From: Paenibacillus sp.
GTDB taxonomy: Bacteria; Bacteroidota; Bacteroidia; Bacteroidales; Muribaculaceae
NCBI GenBank assembly: GCA_023663345.1
Contig: JAMPHR010000001.1
Coordinates: 359,464 to 400,731 of the forward strand
Reading direction: 5' to 3'
DNA length: 41,268 nt
Positions 27,389 through 34,996 of this stretch are shown in pieces. The notes below the pieces were generated by a model that was not told where the DNA came from, searched no databases, and saw nothing but the letters and a program-made list of their open reading frames with translations. A program made the translations under genes and the position numbers. The first letter of the stretch is position 1; each line of letters starts with the position of its first letter.

Positions 27389-28288
27389 TCATATCCAGGA
27401 ATTTTGCCGTTCCTTCACGGCTATCGACTCGCTCAGCATCTTCACAAATATCTGCATAGACTGCTTGCGGTACTCATCCTTAAGCACATGCACGCATCCG
27501 GCCATCTCATTGTCAGGGATATCGAGCGGAATGGCCTTCACTCCGGTTTCATTGTGTATAGTGGCCTCAGCAAGCACCGACACCAGTTTGGTCTGGCGTA
27601 TCAGTTTCAGCAGAATATTCACCTCGTTAAGCTCTATGCGCACCCTGAACTGGCTATAGGGCGCAATCACATGTTCAAAGGCATTTCTCGCCTGCAACCC
27701 TCTCGACGGCAGGGCGAGATCATATTTCTCGAGTTCCGACAGCGACACTGATGATTTTGATGCCAACGGATGTGACAGCCCTACTATCGCTGACAGATAA
27801 TTCTGGAACAGGATATGCGATTCCACGCCCTCGACGGGACGGGTAGGCTTGAAAGCAAGCACAAAATCCACTTCACGCTTCAGCAACTGATCCATGAGCT
27901 CGGCCATGGGCTTATAGAAAATATTGAGCTTTACTTTCGGATAAAGCCTCATGAACGACATCAGCGTCTCGGTGAGAATAGGGCTGAATGAATATGTGAC
28001 ACCTATATTAAGCTCTCCGGTCGACAATTGATTCAGGTCGTTTATCCGCTCCATGCATTGATCGGCATCCCTCAAAGTCCTTTGGGCATAGGGCAAAAGC
28101 TCCTTTCCCGCCTCGGTAAGCATCACGCCATGACTGCTCCTTGACAGCAATTGTGTGCCCATCTCCGTCTCCAGCTGTTTCACCTGCTGCGACAAGGTGC
28201 TTTGAGTCACATACAGCACACGAGCCGCTTCAGAAAAATTCAGCGTCTCAGCTACTTTTACGAAATATCTTAACTGGCGGAGCTCCAT
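27389..28288 (-). CDS. LysR family transcriptional regulator
   Basis: This 299-residue LysR regulator has an N-terminal winged helix (MELRQLRYFVKVAETLNFSEAARVLYVTQSTLSQQVKQLE, 1-40, extending to about 60), a linker helix and a periplasmic-binding-like effector domain (about 90-290). The LNFSEAA and TQSTLSQQ segments are typical. It has no conserved redox cysteine pair, so it is not OxyR. It sits 39 bases downstream of the YjjPB-type exporter genes on the same strand and is convergent with neuB, 19 bases away. Its own -7 box suggests independent expression. The effector is unknown. Confidence 0.9.
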   Translation of the reverse strand: MELRQLRYFVKVAETLNFSEAARVLYVTQSTLSQQVKQLETEMGTQLLSRSSHGVMLTEAGKELLPYAQRTLRDADQCMERINDLNQLSTGELNIGVTYSFSPILTETLMSFMRLYPKVKLNIFYKPMAELMDQLLKREVDFVLAFKPTRPVEGVESHILFQNYLSAIVGLSHPLASKSSVSLSELEKYDLALPSRGLQARNAFEHVIAPYSQFRVRIELNEVNILLKLIRQTKLVSVLAEATIHNETGVKAIPLDIPDNEMAGCVHVLKDEYRKQSMQIFVKMLSESIAVKERQNSWI

Positions 28289-28307
28289 ACGATTACTTTA
28301 TACATTG

Positions 28308-28315
28308 CAAATTTA
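28308..28315 (-). promoter_or_regulatory. -7 box of the LysR gene (TAAATTTG)
   Basis: A perfect TAnnTTTG box on the minus strand 19 bases before the start, lying in the 39-base gap after the exporter gene. No TTG -33 was found. Confidence 0.5.
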
Positions 28316-28327
28316 ACCATTATCCCA

Positions 28328-28810
28328 CTATCTTGTGGCCTGAAACGACACTTTTTTGAATATAAATATAGGAATTGTGGCTCCCACCACCATGCACAGC
28401 AATATACAGCCACAAGTAAGCGCATTGTCGGCAAACAGATAGAAGTAATAGTCGAAAGCCTCACGCCCCTGCCTGATCACGCACATGGCCAACCCTCCGA
28501 AAGCCCTGTAAGCATACATGCCGGGAATCATTGGCAACAAGGCCGGGAAAAGGCACGTTTCGGCAGGAGTCTTGGCAACCGGCGAAAGGAACACAGCAAG
28601 GACTCCGACCACAAACGACGCAACAAGCGTAGCCGTGATTATAGGCACATGCCATTCCGTGACATTCATAAGCACATATCGCAGGGAATGTCCCACCGCC
28701 GCAATTATGGCGCAATAGATATAAGCCCGGCGTGGAGGCCGGCTTATTGCGGCAAATCCGATAGCGGCTATCGCCGCAAATAATGCATCCTGTAAAATCT
28801 GACCGATCAT
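28328..28810 (-). CDS. YjjB/ThrE C-terminal-half membrane protein
   Basis: This 160-residue protein has about five membrane helices and the family marker FPALLPMIPGMYAYRAF (about 89-105). It corresponds to the ThrE_2 (DUF3815) half of the ThrE exporters and in size to E. coli YjjB (157 residues). It works with the larger YjjP-like partner encoded 12 bases upstream. E. coli YjjPB has been linked to succinate export, while ThrE proper exports threonine and serine; sequence alone does not settle the substrate here. Confidence 0.85.
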   Translation of the reverse strand: MIGQILQDALFAAIAAIGFAAISRPPRRAYIYCAIIAAVGHSLRYVLMNVTEWHVPIITATLVASFVVGVLAVFLSPVAKTPAETCLFPALLPMIPGMYAYRAFGGLAMCVIRQGREAFDYYFYLFADNALTCGCILLCMVVGATIPIFIFKKVSFQATR

Positions 28811-28822
28811 AATACTATATTT

Positions 28823-29617
28823 TTAGAACATTCCTACGTTCATCAGCATCATACCTCCACACAGACCTATCGAGAGACAACACGTAAGCACCACAGCATC
28901 GGTAAACCGGCTGATAGCACATATATAATGCCGGTACAACATGTCACTGAACGAGTTAAGAAACGGTATTCCAGGCACAAGATACAATACACTAGTGCCA
29001 AGCGCTATAAGCGGTGTGTCTCCAAGAGAAAACAGCACATCAGTAGCCCCGAGAACAGCCGACACAAATGAACATGCAATAAAAACCACCCTCATGTCGA
29101 CACCTCGACTCAGCAATGTCAATTTAAGGAAATAGCCTACGGCTGTAGCCACACCTACGATAGCCATGGCCGTGAAATCTCCTCCAAACAGCCTACAGAA
29201 CGAAGCATTGGCCAGCGTCACAAGCAATAACACCACCCAGCAATTCTGGGAGTCGTTGGAAATAATCTCATCAAATCGCCTGACAGCCTCGCTGAAACTC
29301 ACCTTGCCATCAGAGATCTCCCAGCTCAACTCGCTCAGGCGTGTATTGATATTGAAACTTATAGGCATAGCCTTAACCTTACATATCGAAGTCATTGTCT
29401 CACGGCTCCCGGAGTCAGTCACCGACACATGCACGTGTCTTGGCATTATGGATATATCCACCTCCTTGCCATAAGCCAGGGCGATACGCCCCACGTTTTT
29501 TTCCACTCTTATACATGTGGCACCGCACCCTAACAGCCATGCGCAATACCGGGAAATGAATCCGCTCACCTCCTTGACCGAAGGCATACTCTCATCAGAA
29601 CTCATCATCATCGCCAT
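28823..29617 (-). CDS. YjjP/ThrE N-terminal-half membrane protein
   Basis: This 264-residue protein matches the DUF1212/ThrE_1 family. It has a soluble N-terminal part (about 1-120) with LLGCGATCIRVEKNVGRIA and VEHVSVTDSG-like HVHVSVTDSG, then about five membrane helices including YLVPGIPFLNSFSDML (about 216-231). E. coli YjjP is 256 residues. The start is uncertain within MAMMMSSDESM: several ATGs fit, and 29617 is the most upstream. It overlaps the small membrane gene before it by 23 bases and leads the yjjB-like gene by 12. It is probably one half of an organic-acid or amino-acid exporter. Confidence 0.84.
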   Translation of the reverse strand: MAMMMSSDESMPSVKEVSGFISRYCAWLLGCGATCIRVEKNVGRIALAYGKEVDISIMPRHVHVSVTDSGSRETMTSICKVKAMPISFNINTRLSELSWEISDGKVSFSEAVRRFDEIISNDSQNCWVVLLLVTLANASFCRLFGGDFTAMAIVGVATAVGYFLKLTLLSRGVDMRVVFIACSFVSAVLGATDVLFSLGDTPLIALGTSVLYLVPGIPFLNSFSDMLYRHYICAISRFTDAVVLTCCLSIGLCGGMMLMNVGMF

Positions 29618-29801
29618 TATCCTTTATATCATCCACATGAACAGGATCGCCGGGGACGAATATCTCCTCCCGCTCGCTTCCGATCTCAAACAGTTTACGA
29701 TGTGATCCATGGCCTGCATGTGAGGCCGACACAAATCTTACAATCATCATAACCGCCATCACTATCACGATGGCACACCAGGTAAACAACGGAGTATTCA
29801 T
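29595..29801 (-). CDS. small single-pass membrane protein
   Basis: This 68-residue frame has one membrane helix (FTWCAIVIVMAVMMIVRFVSA, about 6-26) followed by His/Gly (HAGHGSH) and a very acidic tail (PVHVDDIKDNGDDDEF). It starts the transcript and its end overlaps the YjjP-like start by 23 bases, so coupled translation is likely. I do not recognise a family. The clear hydrophobic-then-acidic profile and operon position make it more than chance, but it is not certain. Confidence 0.55.
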   Translation of the reverse strand: MNTPLFTWCAIVIVMAVMMIVRFVSASHAGHGSHRKLFEIGSEREEIFVPGDPVHVDDIKDNGDDDEF

Positions 29802-29923
29802 AATTCTATGCTTGATTAATTACTTTGCAAAGGAACACATTTACCCGAAGTAAAGATCCGTGATGATTAATGTATTTTTCGATACTCCCTATTAGCGAAA
29901 TTTATCGCAGAAATCAAGAATGT

Positions 29924-29957
29924 AAAACCGCCAGCCACAAACAATGTGACCGACGGC
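29924..29957 (-). terminator. terminator-like hairpin after tRNA-Arg
   Basis: Bases 29927-29938 pair with 29946-29957 (12 bp with four G-T wobbles, 7-base loop). On the minus strand the stem is followed by TTTT. It begins 31 bases past the tRNA 3' end. Confidence 0.6.
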
Positions 29958-29988
29958 CTAACAAACAAAAAATGAACGAACAAATAAG

Positions 29989-30060
29989 TACCTCGGAGGG
30001 GAATCGAACCCCTATCTGAAAATTAGGAATTTCCCATTCTATCCATTGAACTACCAAGGC
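29989..30060 (-). tRNA. tRNA-Arg (anticodon CCU)
   Basis: The 72-base cloverleaf on the minus strand folds fully. Acceptor GCCTTGG pairs with CCGAGGT (two wobbles); the D stem is GTTC/GAAT with loop AATGGATA; the anticodon stem is GGAAA/TTTTC with loop TTCCTAA, giving anticodon CCT at 34-36; the T arm is AGGGG-TTCGATT-CCCCT. The discriminator base is A and the CCA end is not encoded. The anticodon reads AGG codons. It has its own promoter and a terminator-like hairpin. Confidence 0.93.
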
Positions 30061-30082
30061 GAATCCACCCGATTGGGCACCA

Positions 30083-30113
30083 CAAAGGTACTCAATATTC
30101 AATAAATATCCAA
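30083..30113 (-). promoter_or_regulatory. promoter of tRNA-Arg
   Basis: On the minus strand TTG (30113-30111), a 20-base spacer, then TACCTTTG (30090-30083), ending 22 bases before the mature tRNA. Confidence 0.82.
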
Positions 30114-30274
30114 ATGGTCATGCCAAGGATTTTAATTTTCCGTCTTGCAAACACCTCCAGCAGGGCAAAAAATTCGGTCTCAAATGCACGTCAAAAGCAT
30201 AAACATGTAATTTGCGCATCACGGCCTTAACATTATTTAATACGGCAAAAGGTCTGTACAATTCAGTTTTTAAG

Positions 30275-30282
30275 TAATTTTG
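30275..30282 (+). promoter_or_regulatory. -7 box of the Crp-family gene (TAATTTTG)
   Basis: A perfect TAnnTTTG box 33 bases before the chosen ATG at 30316; it overlaps an in-frame TTG at 30280 and so argues against that start. The -33 region is poor. Confidence 0.5.
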
Positions 30283-30315
30283 CGTGTTATAAAACATAGT
30301 TTCACAGCACGCCAC

Positions 30316-31017
30316 ATGATTAAAAGCACTATAGAGCAATTACTGAATGATGATTTTGCCGAAATATGGAGGCTTCTGAGCAACGAGGAAAAGCATCTTC
30401 TCGCTGACAATTTCACCATTCATCACTACAAGAAGAATCAAGTAGTGTATGCCGAAAAGGATGAGCCTGAATTCCTGTGGTGCCTCATGGAAGGCAAGGT
30501 GAAGAAATACAAGGACGGAATAGGCGGACGCAGCCAGATCATAAGGCTGATCAAGCCCGTGGAGTATTTCGGATACCGTGCCTATTTTGCCGGCGAGCAC
30601 TATGTATCGAGCGCGGCGACACTCGAACCCTCGACACTCGCTTCAATCCCGATGTCGATAGTCGAAAGCCTGATAATGAACAACAACAAGCTTGCCATGT
30701 TCTTTATTCATGAGCTGTCCCGCAACCTCGGATCCTCCGACACCAAGATTGTGAATCTGACACAGAAACATATACGCGGACGTCTCGCCGAGGCACTCAT
30801 AGTATTGCTCGACAACTATGGATGCGAGGAGGATGACAACATGACCCTCAAGATATATCTGGGACGAGAGGACCTTGCAAACCTCTCCAACATGACCACC
30901 TCCAACGCGATCAGAACCCTCTCGCAATTTGTCAACGATCACCTCATAGTGGTGGACGGACGCAAGATAAAGATACTGAACGAACCCCAGCTCCGCAAGA
31001 TCTCGAAATACGGCTGA
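30316..31017 (+). CDS. Crp/Fnr family transcriptional regulator
   Basis: This 233-residue regulator has a cyclic-nucleotide-binding-like jelly roll (about 20-135; VYAEKDEPEFLWCLMEGKVKKYKDG, IIRLIKPVEYFGYRAYFAGEHY) and a C-terminal Crp-type winged helix (about 160-225; GREDLANLSNMTTSNAIRTLSQFVNDHLIVVDGRKIKIL). It lacks the N-terminal cysteine cluster of Fnr and the full set of cAMP-contact residues, so the signal is unknown. It lies 27 bases before the Na+-dependent transporter gene and probably shares its transcript. Confidence 0.9.
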   Translation: MIKSTIEQLLNDDFAEIWRLLSNEEKHLLADNFTIHHYKKNQVVYAEKDEPEFLWCLMEGKVKKYKDGIGGRSQIIRLIKPVEYFGYRAYFAGEHYVSSAATLEPSTLASIPMSIVESLIMNNNKLAMFFIHELSRNLGSSDTKIVNLTQKHIRGRLAEALIVLLDNYGCEEDDNMTLKIYLGREDLANLSNMTTSNAIRTLSQFVNDHLIVVDGRKIKILNEPQLRKISKYG

Positions 31018-31044
31018 TCTTACTGACTGACATAAACCTTCATA

Positions 31045-32400
31045 ATGGCAAACACACCGAAATTCGCATCTAAAATAGGTATGATAGCGGCCACCGTAGG
31101 TTCGGCCGTAGGATTAGGTAATGTATGGCGCTTCCCGGCCGAAGTTCAGGCCAACGGAGGTGCCGTGTTTCTTTTCATATATATAATATGTATATTCCTG
31201 CTCGGCATCCCGGTGATGACTGCCGAATTTGCCCTCGGTCGAGGAGGTGAATCGGATGCCACCGGAGCCTTCCGCAACGTCACTCCCGGGCGCAAGGGAT
31301 GGTGGCTCACGGGATTGCTTGCGATCCTGGCCTCCTATCTGATACTGTCATTCTACATGGTGGTATCGGGATGGACATTTGAATACCTGATACAATCCAT
31401 CACCGGAGGACTATACGCGTCAACTGACATATCAGAGAGCTCGCTCAACGAGCGCATGGGTGAATACATAGCTGGCACCTACCGTCCTATAGTCGTGACA
31501 GCCATCATGATACTCGGCAACCTGTACGTGTTGCTACGCGGAGTGCAGGCCGGCATTGAGAAGATGTCCAACATCATGATGCCGTTGCTTTTCATTCTGC
31601 TCATTGTGTTCTGTGGAGTATCGCTATCGCTCGACAAGGCCCAGGAGGGACTCATGTTCTTCCTCAAGCCCGATTTCTCGGCACTTACTCCGAGGACATT
31701 CATCAACGCCCTCGGCCAATCATTCTTCTCGTTGAGCCTTGCCATGGGCATACTTGTCACATACGCAAGCTACTTCCCCTCCGACGCCAAGCTCACCCGC
31801 ACGGCCGTCACCGTGTCGCTCCTCGACCTTATGGTGGCATTTTTCATGGGCATAATCATATTCCCCGGAGTCATGACCTTCGGACTCCAAGACAGCAATC
31901 TGGCAGGCTCTGCGCTTGTGTTCGTGACACTCCCGGAGATATTCGCCCAAATGAGCGGTACCCGCATCTGGTCATCCCTGTTCTTCCTCCTGCTCACAGT
32001 AGCCGCCTTCACCTCCACCATATCGCTTGCCGAGGTATCAGTGGCATTCATGCAGAAAAGAATGGGCATATCCAGGACCAAGGCTGTAATGGCAGTGGTG
32101 CTTCCACTCTTGATACTCAGCCCGATATGCTCACTATCGGTAGGGCCGTGGAGTGATTTCAAAATTGCAGGACTCACCATTTTCGACTTTCTCGATACAG
32201 TGACCACCAACTTCATGCTTCCCATAGGAGGCATACTCCTGTGCATCTACATGGGATGGGTTGCCCCGAAGTCATTTTTCAGCCAGCAGTTGACCAACGA
32301 CGGCGCACTGAAATCAAGAGCACTGGGACTGACACATTTCATTGTGAAGTGGATAGCCCCAGTACTTATAGCGATTGTTTTGGCAGGACAACTAATGTGA
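31045..32400 (+). CDS. sodium-dependent transporter, NSS (SNF) family
   Basis: This 451-residue inner-membrane symporter of the neurotransmitter:sodium symporter family has about 11 helices. TM1 carries MIAATVGSAVGLGNVWRFPAEVQANGGAVFL (about 13-43), the unwound Na+/substrate-binding segment. The second half contains TFINALGQSFFSLSLAMGILVTYASY (TM6-like) and FLLLTVAAFTSTISLAEVSVAF (TM8-like). The prokaryotic relatives LeuT, TnaT and MhsT carry amino acids; the substrate here is not determinable. It ends overlapping the convergent PepSY-like gene by 9 bases. Confidence 0.92.
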   Translation: MANTPKFASKIGMIAATVGSAVGLGNVWRFPAEVQANGGAVFLFIYIICIFLLGIPVMTAEFALGRGGESDATGAFRNVTPGRKGWWLTGLLAILASYLILSFYMVVSGWTFEYLIQSITGGLYASTDISESSLNERMGEYIAGTYRPIVVTAIMILGNLYVLLRGVQAGIEKMSNIMMPLLFILLIVFCGVSLSLDKAQEGLMFFLKPDFSALTPRTFINALGQSFFSLSLAMGILVTYASYFPSDAKLTRTAVTVSLLDLMVAFFMGIIIFPGVMTFGLQDSNLAGSALVFVTLPEIFAQMSGTRIWSSLFFLLLTVAAFTSTISLAEVSVAFMQKRMGISRTKAVMAVVLPLLILSPICSLSVGPWSDFKIAGLTIFDFLDTVTTNFMLPIGGILLCIYMGWVAPKSFFSQQLTNDGALKSRALGLTHFIVKWIAPVLIAIVLAGQLM

Positions 32401-32859
32401 TGCGGCAGGCGCCGATCCTGTATCCAAGCCCGGATATGTTATCTTACCGGTAGAGATGTCATAGGTTATTACGGTGTCAAACATCGTGAGTTTGTAATAA
32501 TAGCGGTCGCGCTTCACCTCATAGACCTCCGATTGCTGCTCCGTGCCCTGAAGATATTCATACAACGACGGTGGTAACTGGTCGTACATGAGCACCTGGG
32601 GCAATGTTGATCCATTTCCATCGATCTCGAGCCAGCGGTCATCGCTGTCGAATGTAAGCGTCGGGCCTCCCGACAGTTGGACTATACATCCGCCATCCTT
32701 CAACTGCTGATAGCTTTTCACCCCGAGACCAGGGAAATACTGGGTAGCAAACCGCGACACGGCGGAGGGCAATTCTTCGGAAGCATCACTTGAGCACGCG
32801 CCAAGCACAACAAGAACTCCAATCATGGCAAGCATGAGTATATTGGATATTTTTTTCAT
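32392..32859 (-). CDS. PepSY-like domain lipoprotein
   Basis: This 155-residue lipoprotein has a signal peptide MKKISNILMLAMIGVLVVLGAC with lipidated C22, then two PepSY-like repeats: LPSAVSRFATQYFPGLGVKSYQQ...CIVQLSGGPTLTFDSDDRWLEIDG and LPPSLYEYL...YEVKRDRYYYKLTMFDTVITYDISTGKI. This is the Bacteroidota PepSY-like (BLIP-like) periplasmic family, of unknown role. Start at 32859 is set by the signal peptide; the frame continues 24 codons upstream. It is convergent with the NSS transporter and the stop codons overlap, leaving no room for a terminator between them. Confidence 0.85.
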   Translation of the reverse strand: MKKISNILMLAMIGVLVVLGACSSDASEELPSAVSRFATQYFPGLGVKSYQQLKDGGCIVQLSGGPTLTFDSDDRWLEIDGNGSTLPQVLMYDQLPPSLYEYLQGTEQQSEVYEVKRDRYYYKLTMFDTVITYDISTGKITYPGLDTGSAPAASH

Positions 32860-32992
32860 GAGCAAGAAGATTTTATAATTAAACTCTTTTTCACTAAAAC
32901 GTGCCGGAGGGTTAAAATGTTGAAAATTCAAGGCTGTTTTTTAATTTATTACCACATGTTAAATATGCGTATCAAATACGCGCCCCGAATTT

Positions 32993-33023
32993 TTGGTCAG
33001 GTTCATGATTCTTGGTAATTTTG
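32993..33023 (+). promoter_or_regulatory. promoter of the GNGPSL-motif gene
   Basis: TTG (32993-32995), a 20-base spacer, then TAATTTTG (33016-33023). The predicted leader before the ATG at 33060 is about 30 bases, and the in-frame TTG at 33012 is upstream of the box and so excluded. Confidence 0.78.
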
Positions 33024-33059
33024 TTGACAGAATATCATATTGTACAATTCCATCCGATA

Positions 33060-33911
33060 ATGCTCGCTGACAAGATCTCAGATATTTTCTCGAAAACCGG
33101 CCAATCACTTAAAAGCATGGTGAAGCTCGCCCTGCAATCACGACGGTCCACCATCTCCAAAGCCGATCGGGTCGACCGCAGACTGATAATACTCGGCAAC
33201 GGGCCTTCGCTTGCCGACAATCTTGCCAGTGACATGGATATACTGTGCAACACAGATACTCTTGCCGTGAATTTTGCAGGCAACACTCCCGATTTCATCA
33301 GCCTCAAGCCAAAATATTATCTGCTGATGGATCCACACTTTTTCAAGGAGCCTCCGACTGACCCAAATGTGCCACGTCTGTTCGCGAATTTCAACAGCAA
33401 GGTCGATTGGGGTATGACGCTGTTCCTCCCTGTAGGGAAGACCGCCCGGTCGATAGGCCTGACCAATCCCCACATACGCATCGAGAATTTCAATCCGGTA
33501 GGAGTCGAGGGATTCCGCTGGCTACAGAATATAGCGTTTGACATGCGACGCGGTCTCCCACGGCCCCGCAACGTGATGGTACCGGCAATAATGACAGGTA
33601 TCTGGCTCGGATACAAAAACATATACATCCTCGGAGCCGACCACAGCTGGCTACGCACACTCGATGTGGATGACGATAACATAGTGGTCAGCATCCAACC
33701 TCATTTCTACAAAGATGGAGAGGAGGAACACCGCAGAGTGGCCACAATGTTCCGGGACATCCGTTTGCATGAACTTCTGTACGGATTCCATCTGGCTTTC
33801 AAGGGCTACCATGCCATCCGAGAGTATGCCGACCGTCGTGGCATAAACATCTACAATTCCACTCCCGGATCCTATATCGATGCTTTCCCGAGACGGCCGA
33901 TCAGAGAATGA
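33060..33911 (+). CDS. DUF115/GT42-like protein (candidate glycosyltransferase)
   Basis: This 283-residue soluble protein has no signal peptide. A Rossmann-like N-terminal half carries RLIILGNGPSLADN (41-54), the DUF115 (6-hydroxymethylpterin kinase MptE-like/motility-associated glycosyltransferase) motif. The middle has MVPAIMTGIWLGYKNIYILGADHSW (173-197) and the end has INIYNSTPGSYIDAFPR (262-278). This order (GNGPSL, then a TSG/TG helix with GYKxIYxxGxD, then a C-terminal N-S-x-L/Y segment) resembles the GT42 sialyltransferases such as CstII. The neuD/neuB pair lies 6 kb away. It is a single-gene unit with its own promoter. A sugar-transfer role is inference. Confidence 0.72.
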   Translation: MLADKISDIFSKTGQSLKSMVKLALQSRRSTISKADRVDRRLIILGNGPSLADNLASDMDILCNTDTLAVNFAGNTPDFISLKPKYYLLMDPHFFKEPPTDPNVPRLFANFNSKVDWGMTLFLPVGKTARSIGLTNPHIRIENFNPVGVEGFRWLQNIAFDMRRGLPRPRNVMVPAIMTGIWLGYKNIYILGADHSWLRTLDVDDDNIVVSIQPHFYKDGEEEHRRVATMFRDIRLHELLYGFHLAFKGYHAIREYADRRGINIYNSTPGSYIDAFPRRPIRE

Positions 33912-33985
33912 ACCATCGTGCATCCCAGACCGTTGAATAAATAATACATTTACAAATACCACCCAAGACTTAAATATCCGATATA

Positions 33986-34438
33986 ATGGAAATTGGAACT
34001 AAAGTAGCCGATCTGCTCGGCATTGACCAGGACGGCAACGAAGTGCGCCTAAGCAACTATCCCGGACGCTCGATAGCATTGTATTTTTACCCCAAGGACT
34101 CGACCTCGGGTTGCACAGCCCAGGCTTGTAATCTGCGCGACAATTACCAGGAACTGCTCGATGCCGGATACCAGGTGATAGGCGTGAGCGTGGACAGCGC
34201 CGACTCGCACAAGAAATTCATTGCGAAGAACTCGCTCCCCTTCCCTCTCATCACCGATACCGACCATAAGCTCGTCGATGAGTTTGGCGTGTGGGGCGAG
34301 AAATCGATGTACGGACGCAAATACATGGGCACATTCCGCACCACATTCATAATCTCGCCCGACGGCATAGTGGAACGCATAATCACGCCTAAAGAGGTAA
34401 AGACCAAAAATCACGCCTCACAGATACTCAACGGCTAA
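33986..34438 (+). CDS. bcp: thioredoxin-dependent peroxiredoxin (BCP/PrxQ type)
   Basis: This 150-residue thiol peroxidase reduces peroxides using thioredoxin. Its marker is YPKDSTSGCTAQACNLRDNY (35-54) with peroxidatic C43 and resolving C48, the PrxQ/BCP arrangement of two cysteines five residues apart. Other conserved segments are GVSVDSADSHKKFIAKNSLPFPLITD, VWGEKSMYGRKYMGTFRTTFIISPDG. The usual TPGCT is TSGCT here. Probably monocistronic: dCMP deaminase downstream has its own promoter. Confidence 0.94.
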   Translation: MEIGTKVADLLGIDQDGNEVRLSNYPGRSIALYFYPKDSTSGCTAQACNLRDNYQELLDAGYQVIGVSVDSADSHKKFIAKNSLPFPLITDTDHKLVDEFGVWGEKSMYGRKYMGTFRTTFIISPDGIVERIITPKEVKTKNHASQILNG

Positions 34439-34455
34439 GAAAATGTTAAAAGAAG

Positions 34456-34486
34456 TTGAGCAGTCGGATTAAAATGATTACCTTTG
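34456..34486 (+). promoter_or_regulatory. promoter of the dCMP deaminase gene
   Basis: TTG (34456-34458), a 20-base spacer, then TACCTTTG (34479-34486), 23 bases before the ATG. It is likely to drive dCMP deaminase, ctpA and the cyclo-ligase. Confidence 0.82.
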
Positions 34487-34509
34487 CACCGTAATCTGAA
34501 ACGACCTTT

Positions 34510-34941
34510 ATGGACCACTCCGAAAAGCAGGATCTGCTTGACAAACGTTATCTGCGAATGGCTCGGATATGGGCTGAGAACTCATATTGTGAGCGCCGCA
34601 AGGTAGGAGCCCTCATGGTGAAGGACCGCACGATAATCTCTGATGGATTCAACGGTACTCCGGCAGGGTTCGAAAATGTATGCGAGGATGCCGACGGCAT
34701 GACCAAAACCTACGTGCTACATGCCGAGGCAAATGCCATTACCAAAGTTGCCCGATCAAATAACTCGAGCGACGGGGCTACCCTGTACATAACAGCATCG
34801 CCATGCCTAGATTGCGCCAAGCTCATAATCCAGGCGGGCATACGTCGCGTAGTGTTCAATGAACTCTACCGCATAACTGACGGAATAAACCTTCTCAAAC
34901 GCGCCGGCGTGGAATGTCGGCACATACCGGAGACTCTTTAA
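34510..34941 (+). CDS. deoxycytidylate (dCMP) deaminase
   Basis: This 143-residue zinc deaminase converts dCMP to dUMP, the precursor for dTMP. Zinc site: H71-A-E73 (LHAEANAI, with catalytic E73) and P98-C99-x2-C102 (SPCLDC). The N-terminal YLRMARIWAENSYCERRKVGALMV is typical of the ComEB/dCMP deaminase group, as is NGTPAGFENVCED. Length is normal. It leads an operon-like run of three genes. Confidence 0.93.
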   Translation: MDHSEKQDLLDKRYLRMARIWAENSYCERRKVGALMVKDRTIISDGFNGTPAGFENVCEDADGMTKTYVLHAEANAITKVARSNNSSDGATLYITASPCLDCAKLIIQAGIRRVVFNELYRITDGINLLKRAGVECRHIPETL

Positions 34942-34996
34942 CATCTGGCACCGGCCGACATGGCCGTAACATAACTCGACACGCTCTAAAACTCTC

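Noticed and set aside
29914-30102. 62-codon minus-strand frame
   Set aside because: It is translated tRNA-Arg sequence, not a gene.
30118-30339. 73-codon minus-strand frame between the tRNA and the Crp-family gene
   Set aside because: It covers the promoter and start of the regulator and shows no signal peptide, helix or known domain.
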